Assembly: GCF_004368785.1 (NCBI RefSeq)
Contig: NZ_SODM01000001.1
Coordinates: 868,001 to 932,000, forward strand
Origin: Flavobacterium sp. 270
Lineage (GTDB): Bacteria; Bacteroidota; Bacteroidia; Flavobacteriales; Flavobacteriaceae
Direction of reading: 5' to 3'
Length of the DNA: 64,000 nucleotides
This document shows positions 27,568-36,498 of this stretch, one piece after another. A program made the position numbers and the translations under genes. The notes beneath the pieces were generated by a model. The model worked only from the letters and a program-made list of their open reading frames with translations, had not been told where the DNA came from and did no database searches. Within the stretch, counting starts at the first letter, position 1, and each line of letters opens with the position of its first letter.

Positions 27568-29124
27568 ATGTTAAACCTTAAAACTGATCAAATAATCACT
27601 TTAAATGAAATCATGAATTTAAACAAAAATATAAAGATTATCGCCCTAAAAATAATCTGTCTTTTGTATGTTATGCTTTTTATATATGCAGCTACCAGCA
27701 AAATATTGGATTTTGAGAACTTTGAAGTGCAGCTTGGACAGTCTCCACTATTAAGTATATATGCCTCTTGGATTTCCTGGCTGGTAATTACTATTGAACT
27801 ATTAATCGCTGTAGCACTGCTGCTCCCCAAATCGCAGCTAATAGGTTTGTATGCTGCACTGGGTTTGATGACAATGTTTTCTGCTTATATTTTTATAATT
27901 CTTAATTTCAGTTCTTTTATTCCGTGTTCCTGCGGTGGAATCTTAGAAAAAATGAGCTGGAATATGCACTTGATTTTTAATTGCACATTTATTGCCCTGG
28001 CGCTTTTTGCAATTGTGCTAAACAAACGGCAAAACAATAAAAAAACCACAACTTTAGCCGCTACCGGGATAGTCAAATTAGCAGTTGGAATTATGACTTG
28101 CAGCATACTGATTGTCTTGATTTTATTTCTGTCTTCGGAAAATATCATACATCATAACAACCCTTTTATAAGACGTTATCCAAATCATCCTGCTGAGTTT
28201 TCAAATACAATAGATTTAAAACATCATTCATATTATATTGCCGGTTATACAAATAACAGGATCTATCTTGGAAACTATCAATATCCCATGTATGTACTTT
28301 CATTGGACCAAAATCTAAAGAACAAAAAATTAGATAAACTGCATTTCGATGCAAAAAAAATCCCCTTCCAATCAATTACGATAAGTGTCAGAGAACCCTA
28401 TTTTTATTTATCGGACGGCAATGTTCCCGTGCTCCTTAGAGGGGATATGAAAAACTGGACCATCACTAGAGAATTAAACTCAGTCCCTTACTTTACAAGG
28501 TTAGTCCCAATTGACAGTAGCATGGCTGTATTCAGATCAAACAATTCAAAAAAGCTGGCAAATGTTTTGGGAATTTATAATGCTGACGCCGAACAAAAAA
28601 CAACATATAGCAGAGAACTTCTGCAGAGTCGCAATGATGGCATTTTTGATACTGATGGAACGCTTTTGTACAGCGAAACGGCAAAGAAAATTGTCTACTT
28701 ATACTATTACCGCAATGAATTTATGACCGCTGAAAAAAACGGAAAACTTATCACCAGAGGACATACCATTGATACCATAAGCCATCCAAATTTAAAAGTT
28801 TCACTCCTCAAGGATGGAAAACAATATGCAATGTCTACGCCATCATTTGTAGTAAATGCAAATGCCGCAGTAGTTAGCAATCTGCTCTTCGTGCACTCCA
28901 GGGTAAAGGGCAGGTATGAGAATAAAAAGTTATGGGATAAATCCTTTATTATTGATGTTTACAATTTAAAAAACCATAGCTATCTGCTAAGCTTCCCCCT
29001 CTTTCACACTTCCAGTTATGTTCTTAGTTCTTTTGTGACAACCGACACCCATCTATACGCTATAATAGGAAAAGACCTTGTGGTTTATGAATTCAAAAAA
29101 ATAATAAAAGATCAAATTAATTGA
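27568..29124 (+). CDS. MauE/DoxX-type redox-associated membrane protein with a C-terminal extracytoplasmic domain
   Basis: Residues about 20-180 form five hydrophobic segments in the MauE/DoxX pattern (LYVMLFIYAATSKILDF, then SSFIPCSCGGILEKMSW). The CSCGG motif is typical of MauE-like proteins thought to handle disulfides. Residues 200-518 look beta-rich and could be a propeller-like domain on the outer face. ATG 27568 opens the frame; an internal ATG at 27613 is also possible. An 85-bp gap separates it from the DUF6520 peptide gene. In Bacteroidetes these two genes are often neighbours, which suggests that this protein oxidises or matures the Cys-containing peptide; that is inference. Confidence 0.78.
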   Translation: MLNLKTDQIITLNEIMNLNKNIKIIALKIICLLYVMLFIYAATSKILDFENFEVQLGQSPLLSIYASWISWLVITIELLIAVALLLPKSQLIGLYAALGLMTMFSAYIFIILNFSSFIPCSCGGILEKMSWNMHLIFNCTFIALALFAIVLNKRQNNKKTTTLAATGIVKLAVGIMTCSILIVLILFLSSENIIHHNNPFIRRYPNHPAEFSNTIDLKHHSYYIAGYTNNRIYLGNYQYPMYVLSLDQNLKNKKLDKLHFDAKKIPFQSITISVREPYFYLSDGNVPVLLRGDMKNWTITRELNSVPYFTRLVPIDSSMAVFRSNNSKKLANVLGIYNADAEQKTTYSRELLQSRNDGIFDTDGTLLYSETAKKIVYLYYYRNEFMTAEKNGKLITRGHTIDTISHPNLKVSLLKDGKQYAMSTPSFVVNANAAVVSNLLFVHSRVKGRYENKKLWDKSFIIDVYNLKNHSYLLSFPLFHTSSYVLSSFVTTDTHLYAIIGKDLVVYEFKKIIKDQIN

Positions 29125-29209
29125 TCCAAAATTTACCAGCGCTGGTGACAGGAAATAGATCGAAACCTGTAGAAAAAGTAGATCAAATTATAATTTTAAA
29201 ATTAATATT

Positions 29210-29506
29210 ATGAAAAGTTTATTTTTAAAAAATGGAATGCCTGTGGCAGCCGTATTATTGGCAATGGCAGGCGCTTTTGCAACTACCTCCATGCAGAGTT
29301 CGACAAAAGCAGATACCCTTGCAATCCGACCAGGATACTTCCCTGATTCAAACGGAGATTGTACAGAAGAAGAACCAATAGATTGCTCTAACATTCAAAA
29401 GCCGCAGCTATGTCGTCTTAACGTGACATCAGGTCCTGTTGCTTATGAAAAAGATGACCAAAACAATTGTGTTCAACCTTTATATCGTGTTGTAAATGGT
29501 CAGTAA
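29210..29506 (+). CDS. DUF6520-family exported small protein
   Basis: The 98-residue product has an N-terminal signal/anchor (MKSLFLKNGMPVAAVLLAMAGAFA) and a mature part with four cysteines (NGDCTEEEP, IDCSNI, LCRLNV, NNCVQP). This is the DUF6520 pattern found in Flavobacteriia. Function unknown. It lies behind the MauE/DoxX gene and ahead of a hairpin terminator. The cysteines may form disulfides made with help from the neighbouring redox protein. Confidence 0.8.
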   Translation: MKSLFLKNGMPVAAVLLAMAGAFATTSMQSSTKADTLAIRPGYFPDSNGDCTEEEPIDCSNIQKPQLCRLNVTSGPVAYEKDDQNNCVQPLYRVVNGQ

Positions 29507-29523
29507 TTTTCATTATCATGGAG

Positions 29524-29552
29524 AATGCAGTCCCCATTGGGACTGCATTTTT
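29524..29552 (+). terminator. Terminator after the DUF6520 gene
   Basis: An 11-bp perfect stem (AATGCAGTCCC / GGGACTGCATT) with a 4-base loop is followed by a TTT run. It lies 17 bp after the stop of the DUF6520 gene. Confidence 0.85.
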
Positions 29553-29561
29553 ATATAATTT

Positions 29562-30060
29562 CTATTGCATTCCCTTGTCAATCCAAGAATAGGAACGATC
29601 ATCCTTCAAAAAGTAATTAAACCATTCTATCATTCGTACGGTAATGTCCTTTTGATTATCAGGTTTTATTAAAACATGACCTTCGTCCTTATACAAAAGC
29701 ATGATACTTTTTTTCTTTAGTCGGCGAAGTGCCAAGTAAAATTCCATGCTCTGATGTATATCAACCTGCTGGTCATTTTTACCGCTCCACAGCAGTACTG
29801 GTGACTGAATATTAACAGCATTTGGAAGAGGCGAATTTGCAGCATAGATTGACGGCATATCATGTGGAGATCCGCCCATATTCCATTGTTCGCCCTCAAA
29901 GCGCCACATTTCCGGATTTCCAGATCTGCCGACAGAATAATAAAGGCTTACCAGGTCCGTGATCGCCCCACTGGCGATTGCAGCAGCAAACATAGGGGTC
30001 TGTGTAATAGTAAAAGCGGTCTCATATCCGCCAAAAGAATGTCCCATAAGGCCGGGCGGA
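29562..30060 (-). pseudogene. C-terminal fragment of an S9 (prolyl oligopeptidase family) peptidase
   Basis: The fragment carries the nucleophile motif GLMGHSFGGYETAF (G-x-S-x-G), the Asp region VLLWSGKNDQQVDIHQSMEF and the catalytic His region YKDEGHVL. These belong to the alpha/beta-hydrolase domain of S9 peptidases. Similarity stops just before GLMGHS: upstream the frame has no peptidase sequence and instead meets the remnant of a conjugation gene on the other strand. Roughly the first three quarters of a normal S9 peptidase (600-900 residues) are missing. The gene was broken by a deletion or rearrangement at about 30060. Confidence 0.8.
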
Positions 30061-30066
30061 ATATCA

Positions 30067-30225
30067 TCAAAAGTATACAGAACCGAAGTTTCTTTAGAAG
30101 AGTATCTGGCTTACACCACCGAGGAAAGCGAGAAGGTGAAAATGAATGCTTACGCGGCAAAGTTCGGCGGTGATATCAAAAAAGGCATTGCAGCACTGGC
30201 CGGCGAGATGAGAAACGGAATTTAA
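30067..30225 (+). pseudogene. 3' remnant of a conjugation gene, probably traG (VirB4-like)
   Basis: The last ~52 codons, ending EESEKVKMNAYAAKFGGDIKKGIAALAGEMRNGI in two pieces, read in one frame up to a TAA at 30223. The charged helical tail resembles the C-terminal end of TraG-type VirB4 ATPases, which precede traI in Bacteroidetes operons. No ATPase motif remains. It stops at the S9 peptidase fragment, so the deletion junction lies near 30060. The identity as traG is inferred from gene order and tail sequence. Confidence 0.55.
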
Positions 30226-30238
30226 ATGAAAAGGAACA

Positions 30239-30922
30239 ATGAAAAAAAGACTAATTACCTGCCTGATTTTGCTGCTGCTTGTTGGCACTCCGGCAAGACC
30301 TGCTGCGAAAACCGCGGCACTGCCGATACTTGAAATCGTAAAGGCAGTTACCAAAAAGGTCATCAAAGCCATTGACCTGAGGATCCAAAAACTTCAGAAC
30401 AAAACCATCTGGCTTCAGAATGCCCAGAAACAGGTTGAAAATGTGCTCTCCAAATTAAAACTTGATGAGATCTCGGACTGGACACAGAAACAGAAAGACC
30501 TTTATAAAGGCTACTATGAAGAATTGGCTAAAGTAAAATCTATTATTACCTATTACCAGAGGATCAAAGATATTACCCAAAAACAGACAAAACTTGTACA
30601 GGAATACGAAAAGGCGTGGAACCTGCTCAAACAGGACACCCATTTCAAAGACAGCGAGATACAGTATATGGAACGTGTTTACTCGGGCATTTTGGAGCAA
30701 AGCATCAAGAACATTGATCAGATCTTTTTAATACTGGATTCCTTTACCACACAGATGAGTGATCTCAAAAGACTTGAAATCATCAATACCGCCGCTGACC
30801 AGGTTGATGCCAGCTATGATGACCTTAGGATGTTTAATGAGCAGAATATGCTGCTGAGCCTGCAAAGGGCCAAAACTGACGCAGATGCAACCCGGGTGAA
30901 ACAATTTTACGGAATTCCGTAA
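30239..30922 (+). CDS. traI: TraI-like conjugation protein
   Basis: The 227-residue protein has a signal peptide (MKKRLITCLILLLLVGTPARPA) and a long helical/coiled-coil body. The C-terminal block (YMERVYSGILEQSIKNIDQ) is shared with the next two genes. It matches the TraI protein of Bacteroidetes conjugative transposons, whose biochemical role is unclear; a periplasmic VirB5-like part is a guess. It is the first intact gene of the remaining tra operon, 13 bp after the traG-like remnant and 16 bp before its neighbour. Confidence 0.72.
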   Translation: MKKRLITCLILLLLVGTPARPAAKTAALPILEIVKAVTKKVIKAIDLRIQKLQNKTIWLQNAQKQVENVLSKLKLDEISDWTQKQKDLYKGYYEELAKVKSIITYYQRIKDITQKQTKLVQEYEKAWNLLKQDTHFKDSEIQYMERVYSGILEQSIKNIDQIFLILDSFTTQMSDLKRLEIINTAADQVDASYDDLRMFNEQNMLLSLQRAKTDADATRVKQFYGIP

Positions 30923-30938
30923 TGCAAAGAAAAAAATC

Positions 30939-31556
30939 ATGAAAAAAGTGTTTTTACTGCTCTTGGCGGTACTATTAGTAACCCAGCAAGAGATCCATGG
31001 ACAGGCAAAGCAGCGAAAGGAACTCCTGCTGCAGATTGCGGCACTTCAGGTATATATCGACTATGCCAAAAAAGGGTATTCAGCCGTGTCCAAAGGACTC
31101 AATTTTATCGGCGATGCAAAAAGAGGTGAAGTGAATCTGCACGGTGCTTATTTTACCTCACTGTTGAAGATTAATCCAAAAGTCAGGAACTATTACAAGG
31201 CTGCAGAAATTCTCTCAATGCAAATTAAAATAATGAAACTCTATAAAAAGACCTATGCCGATCTTAAGGCAGGCGATCTGTTTCACGGCAGTGAAATGGA
31301 TTATATAGAACGTTCTTTTAAAAGGCTGCTTGAGAACTGCAGCTATACCCTGGACCAGCTTTTAGTTCTCACTACTGACTCGAAACTTGAACTCAAAGAT
31401 GACCACAGAATTCAGAGGATTGATGAGCTGCATAAGGCCATGCTGGACGATTACAATTTCTGCATTTCTTTCAGCGGTGATCTCAAACTGCTTGCACTGT
31501 CAAAGGCGGCAGATCAAAAAGAGGCTAAAGATAGTAATGCCCATTACGGGCTATAA
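30939..31556 (+). CDS. TraI-paralogous exported helical protein (second of three)
   Basis: This 205-residue protein begins with a signal peptide (MKKVFLLLLAVLLVTQQEIHGQ). Its C-terminus (DYIERSFKRLLENCSYTLDQLL) aligns with the flanking paralogues. It is probably periplasmic and part of, or near, the type IV secretion channel. Such proteins are sometimes labelled TerB-like in annotations, but no tellurite function follows. It lies 16 bp after traI and 11 bp before the third copy. Confidence 0.68.
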   Translation: MKKVFLLLLAVLLVTQQEIHGQAKQRKELLLQIAALQVYIDYAKKGYSAVSKGLNFIGDAKRGEVNLHGAYFTSLLKINPKVRNYYKAAEILSMQIKIMKLYKKTYADLKAGDLFHGSEMDYIERSFKRLLENCSYTLDQLLVLTTDSKLELKDDHRIQRIDELHKAMLDDYNFCISFSGDLKLLALSKAADQKEAKDSNAHYGL

Positions 31557-31567
31557 ATTTATAAGTG

Positions 31568-32203
31568 ATGAAAAAGATATTGATTTTAGGGCTGCTTATC
31601 TGCCTGTCTATAATGCCCGGCAAAGCCCGCGCCCAGTCAGCAGAAATACAGCAGCTGATCCTGAACATTGAAAAACTCTCCCAGTTTAAAAAGATCCTAA
31701 GTGATATGAAAAAGGGCTATGAACTGCTCTCGGGAGGTTATAAAACGGTGAAGGATATGTCGCAGGGCAACTTCAGCCTGCATAAAACTTTTTTAGACGC
31801 CCTTATGCAGGTAAGCCCGGCGGTAAAGAATTACAAAAGAGTGGGTGAAATTGTAAATTTTCAAATACAGCTGTTAAAGGAAAGCAGAAACGCGCTGAAC
31901 CGGTTTGCGCGAAACGGCAGTTTCACTTCGCAGGAAATTGGATATTTTGAAAAGGTTTACGCAAATCTTCTCAGCCAGAGCCTGCGCAATCTTGATGAAC
32001 TCACTATGATCATTACAGCTGATAAACTCAGGATGTCCGATGATGAAAGACTACAAGCGGTGGATATGATCTATCAGCAGATGCAGGATAAGCTTCTTTT
32101 TCTTCGAGATTTTAATGCATCGTCAAATATTCTGGCACTGCAGCGGGCTAAAGAAAAAAAAGATGTTTACGCTTCCAAAGAACTTCAGGAACTTAAAAAC
32201 TAA
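31568..32203 (+). CDS. TraI-paralogous exported helical protein (third of three)
   Basis: This protein of 211 residues starts at ATG 31568; a GTG three bases earlier is possible. It has a signal peptide ending around GKARAQ and the same C-terminal block (GYFEKVYANLLSQSLRNLDEL) as the two preceding genes. The following traJ starts 4 bp after its stop, so translation is probably coupled. Function as for the second copy: likely a periplasmic helper of the conjugation machine. Confidence 0.68.
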   Translation: MKKILILGLLICLSIMPGKARAQSAEIQQLILNIEKLSQFKKILSDMKKGYELLSGGYKTVKDMSQGNFSLHKTFLDALMQVSPAVKNYKRVGEIVNFQIQLLKESRNALNRFARNGSFTSQEIGYFEKVYANLLSQSLRNLDELTMIITADKLRMSDDERLQAVDMIYQQMQDKLLFLRDFNASSNILALQRAKEKKDVYASKELQELKN

Positions 32204-32207
32204 AGAC

Positions 32208-33404
32208 ATGAAACTGCCAATAAAAAACAAAATTGTTCTCACAGCCCTGCTGCTGCCCTTTTTAAGCCAGGCCCAGGGACTGGGTGATAACATGCAGAGC
32301 CTGCACTTGGTGCTGGACCAGCTTTATGATGAGATGATGCCCCTGTGCGGCAACCTGCTGGCTGTAGGACAGGGAATTGCAGGGTTTGGGACCATCTGGT
32401 ACATCTCCTCGCGTGTCTGGAGGCATATCGCGGCAGCAGAGCCGATTGATTTTTATCCGCTGTTCAGGCCTTTTGTAATCGGATTCTGCATCATGATTTT
32501 CCCCTCGGTACTGGCCCTTATCAACGGGGTTATGAAACCCACAGTTACCGCAACGGCTGCTATGGTAACAGGATCCAATAATGCGGTCGCGGTTCTTTTA
32601 AAAGAAAAAGAAAAGGCAGTGAAGCAGACCGATCCCTGGAAAATGTATGTAGGAATGGCAGGCACAGGAGACCGTGATAAATGGTACAAGTACACCCATG
32701 ACGGCGCAGACCCATCTGATGAAGGCATGCTGGCAGGTATAGGCAACGATGTGAAATTTGCCATGGAAAAGGCTTCCTATAGTTTTCGGAATTCCGTTAA
32801 GCAGTGGATGAGCGAGGTGCTGCGAATTTTATTTGAATCGGCGGCGCTCTGCATCGATACACTCAGGACCTTTCAACTGGTGGTACTTTCCATTCTCGGA
32901 CCGCTTGTTTTCGGCATTGCTGTTTTTGACGGATTTCAGCATACACTGACGGTCTGGCTCGCGAGATACATCAACATATACCTCTGGCTTCCTGTTGCTA
33001 ATATTTTTGGAAGCATTATCGGCAAAATACAAGAACTGATGCTCAAGTTGGATTTGTCCCAGGTGCAGTCCACCGGCGATACGTTTTTCAGTACTACTGA
33101 TATGTCTTACCTAATATTCATGATTATCGGCATTATTGGCTACTTCACTGTGCCTTCAGTGGCTAACTACATCGTTCATGCAGGCAGTGGCGGAGCCCTT
33201 GCCCAGAAAACCACAACCCTATTCAGCACCTCAGCCAGTTCTGCAGTTTCCAAGACATCGCAGGGGACAGCAATGGTTCTGGATTCAATGGGAAATGCCG
33301 CAGGAAGGATGTCGCAGAGCATGTCTGCCTCCTCGTCGTCTGCTCCTTATTTTGAGGAGAAAGGAAATTATATGAGCGACAGGCTTAAAGGAAATTCAAA
33401 ATAA
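32208..33404 (+). CDS. traJ: Conjugative transposon protein TraJ (VirB6-like channel component)
   Basis: The 398-residue protein has a signal-like start (MKLPIKNKIVLTALLLPFLSQAQ) and several membrane helices (WYISSRVW, FRPFVIGFCIMIFPSVLALI, VVLSILGPLVFGIAVF, YLIFMIIGIIGYFTVPSV). This fits TraJ of Bacteroidetes ICEs, the VirB6-type inner-membrane channel. I used the ATG at 32208, 4 bp after the upstream stop; an ATG at 32115 would overlap that gene and add 31 unrelated residues. The tail is Ser-rich. Confidence 0.82.
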   Translation: MKLPIKNKIVLTALLLPFLSQAQGLGDNMQSLHLVLDQLYDEMMPLCGNLLAVGQGIAGFGTIWYISSRVWRHIAAAEPIDFYPLFRPFVIGFCIMIFPSVLALINGVMKPTVTATAAMVTGSNNAVAVLLKEKEKAVKQTDPWKMYVGMAGTGDRDKWYKYTHDGADPSDEGMLAGIGNDVKFAMEKASYSFRNSVKQWMSEVLRILFESAALCIDTLRTFQLVVLSILGPLVFGIAVFDGFQHTLTVWLARYINIYLWLPVANIFGSIIGKIQELMLKLDLSQVQSTGDTFFSTTDMSYLIFMIIGIIGYFTVPSVANYIVHAGSGGALAQKTTTLFSTSASSAVSKTSQGTAMVLDSMGNAAGRMSQSMSASSSSAPYFEEKGNYMSDRLKGNSK

Positions 33405-33421
33405 ACTAAAAAGATCATCCC

Positions 33422-34042
33422 ATGTTCAGCAAAATGAAAAATATAGATACCGCATTTAAATACGTGAGAGGCTTTACTATGCTGGTTGTTGCGGGCTGCA
33501 TTGTGATATGCTGCTTTACGCTTTACAAAAGTTTTCAGACTGTAAGCCGGATGCAGGATAAGGTATATATCCTTGCGGCAGGAAAAGCTCTGGAAGCATA
33601 TGCGTCAGACAGGAAGGATAATGTGCCTGTTGAAGCACGAGATCATATTAAAACTTTTCACCAATTTTTCTTTACCCTTGACCCAGACGATAAAGTAATC
33701 AAGTCCAATGTTACTAAAGCCCTTTATCTGGCTGACGAAAGCGCTAAAAGAATTTATGATGACCTGAAAGAAAACGGCTTTTATTCCGGAATCATTTCGG
33801 GCAATATAAGCCAGACCATCCAGATTGACAGTGTAACTGTCGATATACAGGACTATCCCTACCACTTTAAATGTTTCTCGCGGCAGAACATCATCAGAAC
33901 TACCAGCATTTTGAAAAGAAACCTGATTACGGAAGGGAGTCTGCGCAATGTATCAAGAAGCGACAACAATCCGCACGGTTTTTTAATTGAACGTTTCAAT
34001 ACGATTGAAAACCGAGATTTAACTGTTGAAAACCGAAAATGA
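33422..34042 (+). CDS. traK: Conjugative transposon protein TraK (VirB8-like)
   Basis: The 206-residue protein has one N-terminal membrane helix (FTMLVVAGCIVICCFTLY) and a periplasmic domain with FFFTLDPDDK and SGNISQTIQIDSV. This matches TraK, the VirB8-type scaffold that joins inner-membrane and outer parts of the channel. It follows traJ by 17 bp and precedes the TraL-like gene by 6 bp. Length is normal for the family. Confidence 0.83.
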   Translation: MFSKMKNIDTAFKYVRGFTMLVVAGCIVICCFTLYKSFQTVSRMQDKVYILAAGKALEAYASDRKDNVPVEARDHIKTFHQFFFTLDPDDKVIKSNVTKALYLADESAKRIYDDLKENGFYSGIISGNISQTIQIDSVTVDIQDYPYHFKCFSRQNIIRTTSILKRNLITEGSLRNVSRSDNNPHGFLIERFNTIENRDLTVENRK

Positions 34043-34048
34043 CAGGTT

Positions 34049-34306
34049 ATGAAATCATTGTTTAAAAAACGGGAAACTGCATTTACATACCATAGGCACT
34101 ATCTCTCTGCACAAAAAAAATGGTCTGAAAAAATGAGCAGTCTGGCGGAAGGGTGTTCAAAGAGGAAGCTAATTTCTCTTCTCAGCTTATTTGTTATCCT
34201 ATCGGCAGGCTACCTTCTTTATAACATTTATAATGCCTTTTCAGAAAAGGAAGTTCAACAGGTAAAATTTTCAGAACAGACTGTAAAAATTAAAATAATC
34301 GATTAA
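34049..34306 (+). CDS. Small single-helix membrane protein, TraL-like
   Basis: The 85-residue product has a basic N-terminus and one membrane helix (LISLLSLFVILSAGYLLYNIY, shown in part; residues 42-61). It lies between traK and traM, the position of TraL in Bacteroidetes operons. The sequence is too short for a firm family call. Confidence 0.65.
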   Translation: MKSLFKKRETAFTYHRHYLSAQKKWSEKMSSLAEGCSKRKLISLLSLFVILSAGYLLYNIYNAFSEKEVQQVKFSEQTVKIKIID

Positions 34307-34317
34307 AAAATAAAGAC

Positions 34318-35607
34318 ATGGAACAGAAGACGATATCAATTAAAGAAGCAAAAAAACGAAAAATGCTTTTGGCTCTGCCGATCATAACACTTCCTTTTAT
34401 TACCATTCTTTTTTATACTCTGGGAGGAGGAAAAATGGAAGCTGCAGTGGCTGAAAATGAAATAAAGAAAGGATTTAATTTTAAACTGCCGCTTCCAAAT
34501 TTTAAAGAAGATTCTTCTTTGGATAAAATGAGCTACTATGACCAGGCTGCTGTAGATTCAGTCAAACTACAGGAGCAAATTAAAAAAGATCCAAACTATT
34601 CAAATCAAAAAGTTCTTGAAGAATCTTTAAAGGAGTTCCCGGAACTGGATTTTGCATCCCAGCGATATTCAAAAAAAAGAAGCGGCTTGAATGCAGTGAC
34701 TCCGCAGGACAGAAACGAGCAGAAAATCTTTGAAAAACTGCAGCTTCTCCAGAAAACTATCAGCCATTCTGCAACGGTTAACAATTACAGCCAGGATATG
34801 AGGGAGTTCGAAAACTATGGCTCATCAAATGAAGTATCTGCCCAGATTAAGAACTTAGAACAGATGATGTCTGAAATGGGTGAAACGGCGCCGGATCCTG
34901 AGCTGCAGCAGCTAGGTGGCATGCTGGAAAATATACTGGATATCCAGCATCCTTCAAGAGTACAGGAACGTTTAAAACAGAATTCGGAAGATAAAAAAGG
35001 AAAAGTATATTCCGTAAACCTCAAAAATAACGCAGAAATTATCACCTCTTTACAAGAGAATACAGCACCTGCAAACACTTTTAAATTGAATGCCTTTTTC
35101 ACCGCAGATGAAGATTTAAATCCAGATTATCAAAAAAATGCAGTTGGAGCTGCCGTGCATGAAACTCAGACCATTGTAAATGGATCGGTGATTAAATTAA
35201 GGCTCACCGCTGATATTACCCTTCAGGGAACTACAATTCCAAAAAACACTTTTGTATACGGCATGGCAATCCTGAAAGGTGAAAGACTTGAAATAAAGAT
35301 AGAAAACCTCCAGCATCATGGTTCAATTTTTCCGGTGCAGCTATCAGTCTATGATATAGACGGAATTGAGGGAATATACATTCCTGGTGCCATCAACAGG
35401 GATGTGGCTAAAGCATCTGCAGACCGCTCGATTCAGACCCTTGGACTTGCCGGGGTTACTGATTCATGGGGAGCACAGGCTGCAGGAATGGGCATTGAGG
35501 CAGCAAAAAGTCTTATGAGTAAAAAGGTAAAACTCATAAAAGTACTGGTAAAAGCAGGATACAGGGTGCTGTTATATGATGAAAAACAAAAGAATTTAAA
35601 ACCTTAA
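34318..35607 (+). CDS. traM: Conjugative transposon protein TraM (VirB10-like)
   Basis: The 429-residue protein has a short cytoplasmic start, one membrane helix (LLALPIITLPFITILFY), a long disordered/helical linker and a conserved C-terminal domain with GSVIKLRLTADITLQGTTI and IPGAINRDVAKASADR. This matches TraM, the VirB10-like protein that spans the periplasm and links channel to outer ring. The conserved DUF4138-type partner TraN follows after 11 bp. Confidence 0.84.
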   Translation: MEQKTISIKEAKKRKMLLALPIITLPFITILFYTLGGGKMEAAVAENEIKKGFNFKLPLPNFKEDSSLDKMSYYDQAAVDSVKLQEQIKKDPNYSNQKVLEESLKEFPELDFASQRYSKKRSGLNAVTPQDRNEQKIFEKLQLLQKTISHSATVNNYSQDMREFENYGSSNEVSAQIKNLEQMMSEMGETAPDPELQQLGGMLENILDIQHPSRVQERLKQNSEDKKGKVYSVNLKNNAEIITSLQENTAPANTFKLNAFFTADEDLNPDYQKNAVGAAVHETQTIVNGSVIKLRLTADITLQGTTIPKNTFVYGMAILKGERLEIKIENLQHHGSIFPVQLSVYDIDGIEGIYIPGAINRDVAKASADRSIQTLGLAGVTDSWGAQAAGMGIEAAKSLMSKKVKLIKVLVKAGYRVLLYDEKQKNLKP

Positions 35608-35618
35608 AAAAGAGAAAG

Positions 35619-36461
35619 ATGAAAAGAATTAATTATTTGTTTTTAATGAGCCTACTGCTGGTTTCTGTTCTGGCTTATCCTCAGACAAACAGCAGCGAAA
35701 CAGTTTTTTATGAAGACCAGTATAAAAATCTTCAGATCGGCTGTTCGAAAACTACCAGCATAGTTTTTCCCTACCCGATTAAAAGTATAGATAAAGGGAG
35801 CGCTGATGTGCTGGTGCAGAAAGCCAAAGGGGTAGAAAATATCCTGCTGGTAAAAGCGGCAAGACAATATTTTTTCCAGACTAACCTGACAGTAGTTACA
35901 TCTGATGCAAAATTATACGTATTTGTACTGAATTACGATGAAGACTGCCCAGACCTGAATATAAAAGCAGAAAGTGCAGTTGCTGCAAGCAGAGATGTAT
36001 TATTTACTTTAGAAAATGAAAATCAGAAAAAAATAGAGCAGTCTGCTTCACTGGCATTATCTAAAAAAATAAAGACCAGCGGTTTTAAAAAATCTAAATT
36101 CCAGATAAAACTGGAGGTCAGTGGCATTTTTATACATGAGGATGTACTGTATCTGCGCTTAGTATTTGAGAATAAATCCAAAATCAGCTACGATATCGAC
36201 CAGCTGCGTTTTTTCATAAGAGACCAGCGAAAATCAAAACGAACTGCCTCTCAGGAAATAGAGATTCAGCCACTGTATTCAACTTCATCATCTGCGGTGA
36301 TTCCTGATAAGTCTGAAATAATAAAAGTATTTGCGCTAGAGAAATTTACGATCCCAGAGAATAAGTATCTGACCCTTCAGCTCATTGAAAAGAACGGCGG
36401 AAGGCATTTAGAAGTCAACGTTAACAATAATCTGGCTGACAAAGTAATACCCCTCCCTTAA
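35619..36461 (+). CDS. traN: Conjugative transposon protein TraN (VirB9-like)
   Basis: This 280-residue protein starts with a signal peptide (MKRINYLFLMSLLLVSVLAYPQ) and has the TraN pattern NLQIGCSKTTSIVFPYPIKS near its mature start and beta-rich C-terminal half. TraN is a periplasmic/outer-membrane component, like VirB9. It is last among the recognised channel genes; no traO-traQ follow. Confidence 0.83.
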   Translation: MKRINYLFLMSLLLVSVLAYPQTNSSETVFYEDQYKNLQIGCSKTTSIVFPYPIKSIDKGSADVLVQKAKGVENILLVKAARQYFFQTNLTVVTSDAKLYVFVLNYDEDCPDLNIKAESAVAASRDVLFTLENENQKKIEQSASLALSKKIKTSGFKKSKFQIKLEVSGIFIHEDVLYLRLVFENKSKISYDIDQLRFFIRDQRKSKRTASQEIEIQPLYSTSSSAVIPDKSEIIKVFALEKFTIPENKYLTLQLIEKNGGRHLEVNVNNNLADKVIPLP

Positions 36462-36498
36462 TTCATAAATCTACTTTTAAAAACTCAAAAAACAGATT

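Noticed and set aside
32115..32207. Upstream start for traJ
   Set aside because: It would overlap the preceding gene by 89 bp and add residues unlike TraJ; the ATG at 32208 gives a normal signal-like start.
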